A stretch of DNA of 64,000 nucleotides from Antrodiella citrinella. Lineage: Eukaryota > Basidiomycota > Agaricomycetes > Polyporales > Steccherinaceae. The stretch is taken from the NCBI GenBank assembly GCA_004802725.1, contig SGPM01000008.1, positions 176,496 to 240,495 of the forward strand, read 5' to 3'. Position numbers and translations under genes: made by a program. Below, piece after piece: positions 25,011 to 35,974 of this stretch (position 1 is the stretch's first letter; each line of letters opens with the position of its first letter). Under the pieces are notes generated by a model. That model was not told the origin of the DNA. It made no database searches and was given only the letters and a program-made list of their open reading frames with translations.

Positions 25011-28000
25011 ATGTGGTCGAAGCTTAGCAACGCGTTGAAGCGTCCGGGGACCCCTGTTCTCGAGGACGATGACGAGAACACCAGCCCCGTACAAGCGAAC
25101 GTTATGTCTAGTCTATACGAGCAACATCCCAACATGTCCGTGTTCCACCAAGAACCGGAGCAGCAAGACGTACCCTTTCCATCTCCCAGTCCACCTACGT
25201 CACCTTCCAAACGTCGGGGCCTCTTGAAGCGCATGTCGAAGAACCCTTTTAACGAGGCGGACATGCAAACCTCCACACCGATAACGGGACCCAGCAGATT
25301 GAACATGGCGTCGTTGAACATGAAGAAAGTAAAGTCATCTTTGAACAGTATTTCTACCGGTGCGTGTCGCGTCGTACTGGCCACCAGCTTTTCCCCTTGC
25401 CCTCCCGACTCATGTCTGTGTCAGGTTCCGAACTGTCACTCAGTCGTCCGTCTACAGATTCTGCACGTCTGTCGCAAGACGACACTGTGGGCAGGGGCTC
25501 GCTGGAGAGCAACAGGCCTCCAGCGACACCTATCACGCCTCACGAGGGTCGGTTTGGCTCTCTACGATCCATCTTGAAACCGAACCACACACCCGGCACT
25601 GGCGCCAGTGTCCGGTTCTTCTCCCGCGACGCGTACAAGACCCTCAGTCCAGACAACTCCAATAACTCCAACACCAGCGAACAAGACCCCTCTATATTTA
25701 ACCGCCTCACGAAGGCCGCTCATACCCGTCCGAGTGCGTTGGAGGTCTTCAGTCCGCCACTACAGGATGCGCATCAGGCGCAACCACCTTCGCCCGTATC
25801 GCCCATGGGTACCGGGTCTCTCATCATGCCTCTGCCTCCTCCGGACATGACCAACATATTCGACCTCTCGGAAGAGAAGGACTTGCCTTCCATCCCTGCG
25901 GTAGGCCTTCATGCTCCCATCCTCGACTCTGCCGTCGAGATATCTACAGACGGTGAGGAGCTTAACAACTCAATCGACCACTCTAGTATCCTTGCCAACG
26001 AGTCACCCATGCGTGCGGGCACCCCTGTCCGCGGGTCGTCGACACCTCCTGGCATGCACGACCGCAGTCAGTCCTTCAGCTTTGGGCAGACCGTCTTCTA
26101 CTCGATGGGCGCAGCCGAGTCGTCGACACCTGCCCACGACGGCGGTTCCAAGCACTCTTCCACGTCGTCCTCCAAGTCCTCTAGCTTCGCCAAGAACAGG
26201 AGTCGCGCCATGAGCGACACCGTCTTTCACTCTATGATCCACTCACCGATGACTGCACTTGTCGACACCAAGCGACCCGAACTGGACATCAACGATGTCT
26301 CTGCCTTAGTCGTCATGGGCTCACCTGAGAAGGAAAAGGATCCTTTTGGTGCTCATGCCAAGACGTACTACGTTCCTGGTACCGTCTTGCCTCCATCCCC
26401 ACCTCAAAGCACACACAATCGCAAAGCCTCACGTGAAGAAGACCTCATCTGGTCACTGCGTACGCAACTGGCCCTCAAGAGCGAGCTCTGCGCGCAGTTC
26501 GAGACGGAGCTGAACGTCAAGGATGACGTGGTCCGTGAATGGCAGACGCGTGCTGTCGACGCTGAGAAGGACAGCGACCGCCGTCGATTGGCAAGTCGCA
26601 ACTACCGCAAGAAGTTCGCGGAGCTGGAGAAGTACATTCGATCGTTGGAGGAGGAGGTCGAGCGGAGTCGGGAGTCGAGCATGGACAGGAGCGTCATGGA
26701 TGAGGCGAGTAGTGAGGCGCTCCGGATGCTGCATCGTAGGATCGGCGAGCTGGAGCGCGAGGGGAGCGAGCGTGAGAGGATGCAGAAGGAGGTGAGCGAG
26801 GAGCTGGAGGCGAAGAGGAACGAACTGGAGAGCATCAAGTCGGAGCTGATGAAGAAGAACGAAAACGAGATGGAGCTGAGGGAGGGTATCAAGGCGGCGA
26901 AGGATGAGATGGAGCAGATGGGTGCGCAAAGACAGTCGCTGATCCCTACCGAGGAGCAGCAAGCAGAAATCCGTGCTCAAGGTCACACGGCTGCCGCAGC
27001 TACTTGGGAACTAGAAAAGGTCAAGATGCTCACCGAGAACGAGTTCCTGCACAAGGAGCAAGTCGCGCTCCAGGCTCAACTCACCGATGCCAGGGAGGAG
27101 ATTGTTGCGAAAGAGGAGGAGACGGTTGTGCTGAGGGCCGAATTGGAGGCTCAGTGGAAGCATACGGAAAAGTCAGGTGAAGATGTGGAGAAGCTGGTGC
27201 AGGAGCGGGACGAATTGAAGAGCGAGGTGGAGGCACTGAACTCAAGGATGTCGGGGATGGAGATGGACTGGAATGAGAATGAGAACAAGAAGATCGTTCT
27301 CGAAGGCGAGATTCAAGAATTGTGGGCTGCCAAGGATGAAGTCGACAGGGAGAGAGAAGAGGTACGATTGCCATGTCTCCTTCTATTCACCGCTGAACTA
27401 ATTTTCATCCCTTTCACAGCTCGAGACCCAGCTGCGCGTTGAGCAAGATCACGCTGCGGAACTCACACAAGCTCTCCAAGAACGCGAAGACCGAGTCTCA
27501 GTCCTTACTCAAGAACGCCAATACGCACAAGATACTCTCACTCGCGTACAAGAGAATCTCCGACAACGCGACGCCGAGATCGCGGACTACGCTAAACGCT
27601 TCCGTGAGCGCGACGAAGAGGTGGAGCGCATCCGTGACGAGATGCTCAAGTCCAAGCGGGATCACTCTCGTATTGTCGATGAGCAGAGTCGCACTTTATC
27701 CGAAGTCGTTGCGAGAGAGGTAGAGTCCCGTGCTCACATGGAGAGCGTCGTGAGGGAGAAGGCGGAGAGTGATGTCTTGATGGGCACGCTGAAGGAGAGA
27801 GTTACTGCGCTGAAAGAGGAAGTCGAGAGGCTGCGCAGGCAAGTTCACGAGTTGCAGCAGGAGAGTGCGGACAAGGAGGTCAAGCTGGCTCAGGTTGTGA
27901 AGCAGCGGGCACAGGACAAGGAAGACTTACAAGGTTTGAACATCGCCTTGGACTCAAAGCAACAAGAACTAGAACTGGTATGTCTAATCGTCTGCTTGCA

Positions 28001-28674
28001 TCCCTTTTCGATATCTGATCTCCTGGCTCTTTGCGCAGCTCAAGCGCCGCGTTTCTGTCCCTCCCGCTCGAGGCAGCGCCGCCAACACGCCTGCAACTGC
28101 AAACAAAACATCTGCTCCGAGTGCTCGTCGCGAGTCCTCCATCTTTGGAACACCCATCATCACTTCCCGACCACCCTCCGTCCTCTCTGACAATGGAAGC
28201 ACAACCAAGGAAACGAGACGTAAGCTCAGCGACCCTCCCTCTGCGGGCGTTGTTGCTGCTGCGAAGACCGCGCTGGGCAGAAGTGCCCGCGTCAATGCAC
28301 CCACCACAACCACCGCTGCTTCTAGACGCGTAGAGGGATCCATGGGACCCCCTCCGATGAAACGCACTTCGTCGTTGGCTCAGTCGACCTCTTCGAATGG
28401 ATCTGCAACCCCAACGCGTACACCTTCTGGTTCTGCCCCTTCGGCCAGAGCACCTTCTGTCACACCTACTGCTCGCAAGACCGGCGCAACCGCGGACCAG
28501 TCTTCCAGGCTCCGGACCTCCATTGCAAGTCGAGAGTCTCTGAGAACAGTCAGTTCAATCAGTGAGCAGAACGAGAAGGAGAACGTGAAGACTACAACCT
28601 CGTCGAAACCGACCCCTCTGCCCAGTCCTCCGACAGCCAAACCTGTCAGGAGGATGAGCTCGCTCATTGGCTGA
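25011..28674 (+). CDS. large coiled-coil protein with PP1-docking motifs, spindle-pole-like
   Basis: Four exons (25011-25359, 25425-27361, 27420-27977, 28039-28674) give 1159 residues. The first 450 or so residues are Ser/Pro/Thr-rich. They include RSILKP (about residues 164-169) followed by ASVRFFS (VRF at about 179-181), the SILK then VxF order known for protein-phosphatase-1 docking. Residues about 460-960 form a long heptad-rich coiled coil (EELEAKRNELESIKSEL and similar). The C-terminus is basic and Ser/Thr-rich with TPTRTPSG-type sites. The ILKTPGT-like element near the SILK motif recalls fungal Cut12-type spindle-pole-body proteins, but I cannot confirm orthology. The role as a cytoskeletal or spindle scaffold is inference. 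Introns are all GT..AG and the frame is consistent throughout. Confidence 0.8.
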
Positions 28675-29495
28675 ACGCTATCGTTAGCTTCTGCTATGTT
28701 TCGCTACTCTCATCTGGTTGTACAATCACCTTTCGGCTCTCCTTGCCTAGCATTATTCTATTGTGGTCGAACTTTGCATACCCTCATCACCCCCCTGCAC
28801 GCAAACGCACTCAGCATCTCAAGTCTCATGGTTATGTATTGGCTAAATACGCGAAGCATATCGACCTACTATTCGTCATCTCAGCATCATCTCAAGCTTC
28901 CTCATACCACCTCATATGTTTCCCTACATGTTTCTCGTCCCGTCCCATCCATCCATCGTCAGCCCCAGTTATTCCTCCGAAGCTTCTTGGATTCGTTCCT
29001 CGCTCATATGATTACCTCTATGCATAGTCCCTCATCGTCTTGTCGCTGTCGCTTTCCTCTATTACCCCCTTCCTCGGTTTATTGCTAAATTGCTTTGTGT
29101 TATATTGCTGTGATGTTGCCCTTAAGCTTCAAGTCCTGGACGTCGTTTTCCCTCTTCGAAGTTCAACCTTTTTGTCAATGACTCCCACCTTCGGACTCTG
29201 TCTGAATCTCCGCACGCCTTCATGTTTAGGTCGATGTCCTTTTTACGTGTCTGCTTTTTGCCAGTGTCTTCTTGATGCCGTCCGAGCTAGTAGTATTTCG
29301 ACGCGGGACGAGAAGACTGTACGATTATTATTTACGAGATGTGACGTTCAACGAAATCTTATTCAGTGCCTTTGTTTCAAGTCGGCGAGTCAGAGCCCTG
29401 CGTGTACTGCACATTCCAAAATTAAACTGCTTCTCGATATCGTACACATTGAGGCCTTTGGGTGCGTCCATTTACATGATTCGTCATTTGTCTGC
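28675..29495. other. intergenic 3' flank
   Basis: C/T-rich region between two convergent genes. Open frames in it reflect low complexity rather than coding sequence. Confidence 0.5.
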
Positions 29496-30542
29496 TTATG
29501 CAAATTCCGCGTAGAACCTCTTGAGGCCTTCGAGCTTCTTATGTTTTTCTTCTAGCTTGTTCTGTGGACGTGCCAAGTCATTTCAGCGTGAATACGACAA
29601 CGACCGACCGCAAACGGGAAGCCTTACCTCCAGTGCCCTGTTACGCTTCTCCAGGATGCGTTTCAATTGCCTTTCCTCGGCGTCCAGCTTCTCAATTTCT
29701 GCCTGAAGATAAAAGTAAGGGATCATGGCGAGTCGTGTCCAATTCAGGCGACTTACTTGTAGTCACTTAGATTTCTCTAAGGCCTCTGATATGTCTTCAA
29801 GTTCGTCGTCATCGACATGATTGTGGCGTTTACTGCCCGGGCCAGTGGAGGAACCTGCTTGTGCACTGCGCAGCTAGATAGACTTTACTTGAACTCGACG
29901 TTTAGGAAGCAAAACCACTGTATAAAGGGATCATGAAGTTGGAGCATGCGTGCAATAATGTCAGTAAGCATTGTTTTTGGCCTCAAAGCGGTCATGAAAT
30001 CTCACCTGGTTGAAGGTCCTCTGAAATCCGGATCCTCGCCGCATTTCCGTGACCAGCTTCTTGAACCTGAACGACGGCGGTGTCTTTCTGGACGAATGTG
30101 AAAATAAAAGTACCATTGAACGAAGAGAAATAGTGCAACTGCTTTGTCTTTTCTATCGTTTCCCAGCCTGAGATCTCGACCCTTATGGACCCGACTTCGG
30201 TGCTGGGAGTTGATCGGAAAGAGAGGCCGTTTACGGATGCGCCGCCTCTGACCGTTGACTTTGTTTCCAGCGTAGTTTCCGTATACTGGTCATCGCCGGA
30301 ATACGAGAAAACCTTCACACTGAGGTTCGTTATCCAACGCCAGTGGACAAAGTACTACGAGGACATGAGACATGAGTGTGCGATATGGGCTCAATTCCTT
30401 GCAAAAAAGGGCAATTTCACAATAGACGAGGTGCATGCTTTGAAGGCCATTTGAGGTTCATTTGGATTTGAGAATGCTCTATGACGAGATCATTCGAATC
30501 AACCAGCCAGAGGCGAAGCACAAGAACTGAGTTGGAGGCCAT
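29496..30542 (-). CDS. hypothetical protein with C-terminal coiled coil; in-frame TGA CTA
   Basis: Five exons fit (30542-30421, 30319-30006, 29857-29757, 29702-29628, 29561-29496; 226 codons including one internal TGA and the final TAA). The N-terminal part is beta-rich (MASNSVLVLRLWLVD, GSIRVEISGW, GTFIFTFVQ). The third exon is acidic and ends ALEKSK-TGA-CTA-CAA before a strong donor GTAAGT. The last two exons encode a coiled coil (AEIEKLDAEERQLKRIL, NKLEEKHKKLEGLKRF). The acceptor CTTCAG fixes phase 0, so the TGA at 29765-29763 is in the frame of the downstream exons. The gene at 31000 has the same tail layout, with SKKVQ at the place of SK-TGA-LQ. Either the protein stops after about 181 residues, or UGA-CUA is read through, or the gene is decaying. 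Function unknown. Confidence 0.6.
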
Positions 30543-30999
30543 GCCAGTGCCAGCAAGATCAAGTCGTTACGGCGTCCAGAACCCGACACGGCGAGTATAT
30601 GAAGTGGTTGTTATTGCACAACTGGCACGTAGCAGTCACGATTATATATGAGCTTGTCCTCGGGAGGAGGCGACAATGTCGGCTTCTCGGCAGTGCTCAG
30701 TGTGGATGACCAGCGTACTAGTGATTCCGCGATTATCTGCACTGCACGTCCACGAAATATAATGTACCTTGTACATCTGCTTCTGTACTGTCATACCTGC
30801 AAGAATCGATGTTCGAAATTCGGCTGAGTCCTGAGTAAACTTTAGTTGGTCATTATCATACACGAGGCAATAAGGAGGCCACATCACTGTCTGTACTTTT
30901 CATCCTCGAGCTTATCAGCTAACCATCGAACGTCTTTGGTCGTCCAGACTCTAGCACTAGTCACACTACCGCCGCAACCGCTGGCTACTAGCTGGCATA
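30543..30999. promoter_or_regulatory. shared divergent upstream region
   Basis: About 460 bp between the start codons of two divergently transcribed related genes. No coding frame is supported in it. It probably holds both promoters. A TATATAT stretch near 30644 (ATTATATATG) lies upstream of the minus-strand gene. Confidence 0.4.
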
Positions 31000-32220
31000 A
31001 TGCAACTTGAAGTTCTGTTGGTCGAGTCTTTGAGCGGGACCACTATCTCTACTTGTGACGTGCATTTGAGCAGTCCAGAATCCATCATTTACATACTATT
31101 TCGACGGCACATCACAATCCCTTCGGAAGTTTCTGACTTGAAGAAAGTAAGCCCAAGCTATCCTTCCGATGCAAACTCTGCTCACTTTCAAGTTGGCACA
31201 CACACTTTGCTAACCAATTGCGAACAGTATCGCATCGAACTCATTGTACCTCAACAGGATAGCATCGCCGCAAAATTTTCTGCCAGCGTCTCGGTGCGGC
31301 AGACGTGCTATCCATTTACCGAGGCTGCCTACACTCGAGATATCTCAAAGAGTCTGAACTACCAGCATGCACACGAGAACGGGCTCGTCTTCGACCCACC
31401 TCCGAGTAGCAACCGAAGGTCCAGCCTTCACGACTCCTCAAGCATCGACAGAATCATCAAAATCGACTTCTATAACGCGAAGGTAGAGGAGACTTCTGCA
31501 ACCGTCCTTCTCGCCAGAGTCGTGTTTTGCTTGGAAGGTGCTGTGAGAGATCCTCCACCTGCAGCCGCTCTGCAGGAGGAGTCGGAGAACGCGTACGCCG
31601 AAGTGCCCGAATGTACGTTTTGATCGTTATATCAACTTGAAGCTTGAAGGCCAATACTGAGAGTCCTTACTCCGCACTAGCACCGTCGTCGCAGCGGCGC
31701 ATGACGAGGGACAGTCTTAGACGCCGTCGTACTCTGCGATCTTCCTTCGCATCGCGCTCCGCCGGCGATGAGGAGCCTAGACGAAGGACGCGTGGCAAAT
31801 TCAAGCGTACGGTACTAATGGTAGAATCCAGTGACGAATTTGAAACATCGGAGTTCGTGGTCGAGCCTGGCCGCAGTGAGGTTCAGGCTGAGGCACGGGA
31901 CTTGAATCCAGACGATGTGTTGACGAGATCGAAGAAGGTCCAGGTGAGCTTCCTTTGCACCCCATGATTGTCACCGTCCTAACTTTAGCTCAAGGCCGAA
32001 CGCACGAAGCTCGACGCGAGCGAGAAGGAGGTTCTACGAGAGTTGGAGGAGCTTACGGGTGCGCAAGAGGTAAGCCTCAGGCCCGTGAAGCTTCTGGTCA
32101 CTCGCACTGACGTTCTCATCGTGGATTTGGTAGAGAGAAAACGAGAAGAAGAGGAAGCGGGTCGACGCGTACAAAGCTGAAATTCGAAGATTGAAGAAGC
32201 TCAAGACTGACAGCAACTAG
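31000..32220 (+). CDS. hypothetical protein with basic/coiled-coil C-terminus
   Basis: Five exons (31000-31146, 31228-31612, 31681-31943, 31989-32069, 32134-32220) give 320 residues. The front half is beta-rich (LEVLLVESLSG, YRIELIVPQ, RIIKIDFYNAKVEETSA). The middle is Arg-rich (SLRRRRTLRS, RRRTRGKFKR) and could carry nuclear localisation signals. The end is a heptad-rich segment (RTKLDASEKEVLRELEEL) closing with a Lys/Arg-rich tail (KKRKRV, RRLKKLK). Exon layout and tail match the divergent neighbour at 29496-30542. The first intron is 81 nt and in frame. I do not recognise a named family; the general plan recalls uncharacterised agaricomycete proteins of the DUF7918 kind, with low certainty. 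Confidence 0.72.
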
Positions 32221-32540
32221 CGTGTACTTTCGTTGGTTGTATGATCCCCGTGGACACAGCGTTTCACCCATTCATATACTCCCAGTGCTCAGGCCTCAGC
32301 TCAACGTTAATGAAGCATAGCGTCATATGCGATCAAGGTTCAATACGTGCATCACTTGTAATATGTACAATACACTTACGGTATCCAGCTGTATGATAAA
32401 AGATGGCGATATGGTAGACGCAGAGAACGAAAGAAAGAGAACGTGTCGAGAACATAGCGTCTTCAAGTCTAGACCACCGTTTGTAGTTTATTCGAAACCT
32501 GATAAAAATCAGCCCCGTACCCCTTATGAATGTCTATACT

Positions 32541-34246
32541 TCAAGTCGCAGGGCTCGTCGGTTCGCTCGTATGTTCAGGACTATGCGCCCTGCTCCCCTC
32601 CCTGCTCACGTCGGTGCTCGCGACGCGGCTCCCCACGCGACTCTCGTCCCAGTCGGAACCTTCCGCCATCAGCTGTCTCAAGCCCATCTTCTCGAGTTTT
32701 TTGTCCCAGGCACGGTGACGGTATCCCGAGACGAGCCGCGCGAGGAGGTCGGAGGTGGATATGCCGGGCGTACGGCGTGTAGGTAGAAATTTGCCTGTGA
32801 AGAAAAGAGTGAAGAGGTGAAATGACGGTAAAGGAGAAGGTAGGTAGAATTGTACCTTGTAGCTTGCAGTACGCGTACACGTCGTCGTGACCTGCGCTCC
32901 CATAAGGATCCTCGTCGTGAGCGACGTAGTCGATCTTATACTAAAGTTATCTCGAGTAAGTAAGTATTCGTGATAAGATACTAGTAGCAAACGTACCTTG
33001 TCTAAGAACTCCTGATCGATCACCCACGGTGCATCCGGCACCACCTCGTCCACCCATCTGCAGTGCCGGACACTCTCACACCGCTCGGCATGCGACATGA
33101 CCGTCTTCGACTTGTGCTCTACGCATTGCTGGTCCGAGTTCACACCAGCGAGGAGGTACACGCCGGGCGTGTACGTGCTTGGGTCCGCTTCACTCTGAGG
33201 TAGTGACGCTTCTGAGTCGTTGGTGAGAGGGGGCTCCAAGGATGACGTGGACGTGGACGGTGTACCAGTTGGTGTGAAACGAGGTTGGATGGACGGAAAT
33301 GCGAGCTTGGCTTGTCTGAGCTGGAGAGCATGTCTGTGGAGGATCCTCAGACTTTGTCGAAGAAATTGTTCATGACACGTACCCAAAGTGAAACAAATCG
33401 TATACGCCTGCAACAAAGTAAAGGAAGGTTCAGCAAACGAAAAACAAACAGCTTGATACGGACATGATTTGACAAATCGCGATTAGTAAGCAAATTGGAC
33501 TGCCAAGACCCACGTCTTTGGATGGGACAAAACGAAGAAAAAAGCTCACCATCTGCGTAGATGCGAACTGGCCTCCACCGTGGCGGCTCATTGACCTTGT
33601 ACATCTTCGGACCAACCGCGATCCCGGGACCAGCAATGATATTCCGTACGAAGTCTTGGATGTCATCTACTGTGAGGTTCGCGGGATTGGCCTCGCTCGA
33701 ATTGGATGCGAGGGGAGGTTCGATGGGGCGAGATGGGTGACTAGGAGTCGGTCGTGGGACTGAAGAGTGAGTCGAGCGTGAATGTGATTGGTGGTCGGGA
33801 AGCCTTGACGAAGAAGCCACGTCTGCTGGTAGATGGCCTGCAGGGGTGCTGGGTGACAGCGTCGAGGCAATTGACGAGGCATGGTGGTGATGGTGAGATC
33901 TGGTGTGGACGACGTCGTCGGGACCGAGGGTGGTACTGCTCTCTATGTCCCCATCGTACGTCGGCGAATCGACGCCTTCATCGGAGGACACGAGTGACGA
34001 TGCCAGAGCGTGACGAACCCTGCCTGAAGGCGCTGCCTGGTTCCTAGACGCTGCGCCGGGCATCGAACGAGATGCCCTCGACGTCGCCGGGAGCGATATG
34101 GAGCCATCATCTGTGAGCGGGTCGTTGTCCTCCTCGGAGGCGTCGTAGGCAGGAGAGTCTAGTGGGGCGTGCATAGTTGCTGGATGTTTTGTGTTCGTCG
34201 TCCGCTTTGTGTGGATGAGTTTCTTGGGGATCACGGAGGGGTCCAT
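32541..34246 (-). CDS. PCT1: choline-phosphate cytidylyltransferase
   Basis: Five exons (34246-33550, 33407-33383, 33333-32997, 32940-32856, 32794-32541) give 465 residues; an in-frame ATG at 34336 would add 30. A 200-residue disordered N-terminus precedes the catalytic core: RPVRIYADGVYDLFHFGHA with the HxGH nucleotide-binding motif across a 25-nt exon, RCESVRHCRWVDEVV, APWVIDQEFLDK, DYVAHDEDPYG, and RTPGISTSDL (the RTxGIST signature). The enzyme makes CDP-choline from CTP and phosphocholine, the rate-limiting step of the Kennedy pathway. The C-terminus is short and Ser/Arg-rich. Unusually, about 43 low-complexity residues (33163-33291) interrupt the fold between LAFPS and VYLLAGVNSD. It converges with the gene ending at 32220. 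Confidence 0.94.
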
Positions 34247-34336
34247 CGCTGTTGGCGACGACGAGCAACGTGCGACTGTCGACGACGACGTTGAGAAGCT
34301 CAAGAAGTGCTTTTCGAATAGACCGTCGCGGCTCAT

Positions 34337-35974
34337 TAATTTCGTAGATCCACCAAAATAGGATGATCTTGGGACAAATCTTATCTGATGTCATGCACGT
34401 GCGTCCTGGCTTTTTTGGCACAAAAGTTGCGTAAAGCTGGAAGGTGCAATAACTCATCAGATAATTCTGGGTTACACGACTATGAACCAGTGACAGAATA
34501 TTGAGAAGGAGTGCTGCGTGAGCGGGTGGTCCCACCGTGCGCGAAACAATGTTTAAAAACGGCACGTGACACGCGACGCGAGCGCTTAGTGAACGACGCC
34601 TCTTTCAAGTTCACCTCAATTCTCTCCAGGTACCAAGGACCTTGGTCCTCGACATCCTGTGTTTCATCGTTTTCTCAGACGAGCCGAATCATGCTCGAAT
34701 TTAATACGTCCAAACGTTCTGAGAAACTCTGATTTTCATAACAGCTGTGGATATCCTCAAGATTGTCTCGTTTCGAGGAGGGTCTTGATCGTGGCACTTT
34801 GGCCTTCGATCGGAGATTTCTTAGGATTTACTGGGACATAGCCAGTGTTGAGGCAAGGAGCGCATGCTCAAGTAATTTGCAGCTGCACAAAAAGCTCAAG
34901 GAGACTTAGGGGCCGAAGATATCGGTGAGTTTGTCTCCTTTTGCTTGAGGGATTCGGGCATTGAGCGCACCTTTATGTCGTGATGGATAGATGCATTGCG
35001 GAGCCCTATCATTGTAAGTTCGTCGTGAACGGTGAACGATTGTGAGAGGCTATATAATCAATGGTGAAAGGGCGGCTCAGGTGGAAAGAAGGGGTCCTAC
35101 TGACATTATTCTTGACATGTCATACATGTCATTTCTCCAAGCTCTACATTGTACTCTTGGCCCGCGTTATGAGTGACTGCCGCTTGGAAGCCGCAAATTC
35201 ATTCGTTTGACATCAATGCCTATGCCGGCGACGTGTGCCGCCGTATCCTCTCGTAAGTCTCGTCATTGCGTTCACATGTTATTTGAGTCTGTTAGGAGCA
35301 GAATGCTGAGGTTGAACGTTGAACGTTGACTAGCCCACAGCGCGTCAAGCTCGATCGATTATCCGCTAGAGTGAGTGAGTGTATTCCGGACCTAGCCCCC
35401 TCTTGGAACGCCGGATTTCTCAAACCGTAGTACATGTGGTGGCAGCATGCGCGGCATAGGGCCGCAAGCACAGCACTTCCGAATCGCCGTCTACGAAATG
35501 CATGATCGCGCCCATACGTACGGATACACTAGGCGGACCCAGAAGAGGTCAACGTTGAGCGACTATAGACTGTGCGGTCCGCCATCTTACCGCCAGACGC
35601 CACCGTAAAATTTCCGGCGAGCAATGGCCATGCGGGGGAGAAAGACCTCCAGGTCGAACAGAAGGTTATTCCGGGAACATTCCAGCCCAATACTACCCCG
35701 CGCCAAGCCTGGCAAGTCCGGGCAAACATAACCCAAGGCTCCGTGTTGCATTGGTGGCGCCAGCGCCCTGGCTCTCACCTCGGCGATGGTTGTGCGCAGC
35801 TAAAGCCCAACGCCCGCTGCAATATTCTTTGCAATCATGAGAGGAAATCTCAGATAAGGAGGTGAGACTTGACGCACCTTCTGCGACTTACACCCACCGT
35901 AACGACCGTGCCCGCAGGTCGCATACTTCGTGCCCGAACCGTTGGCTTCACTGTTCGCAGATGTCAAGAGCAGG
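34337..35974. other. intergenic region
   Basis: No supported gene over 1.6 kb. It contains the tandem GTTGAACGTTGAACGTTGAC word at about 35311-35330. A 97-codon open frame at 35572-35865 lacks splice context and family features. The last part is the promoter and leader of the mannosyltransferase. Confidence 0.5.

Noticed and set aside
26003..26986. Long antisense frames opposite the coiled-coil gene
   Set aside because: They mirror the biased codon use of the coding strand and show no independent features.
30185..30454. Plus-strand open frame of 89 codons
   Set aside because: It lies antisense to exons 1-2 of the minus-strand gene at 29496-30542, whose exons join in frame and share layout with its neighbour.
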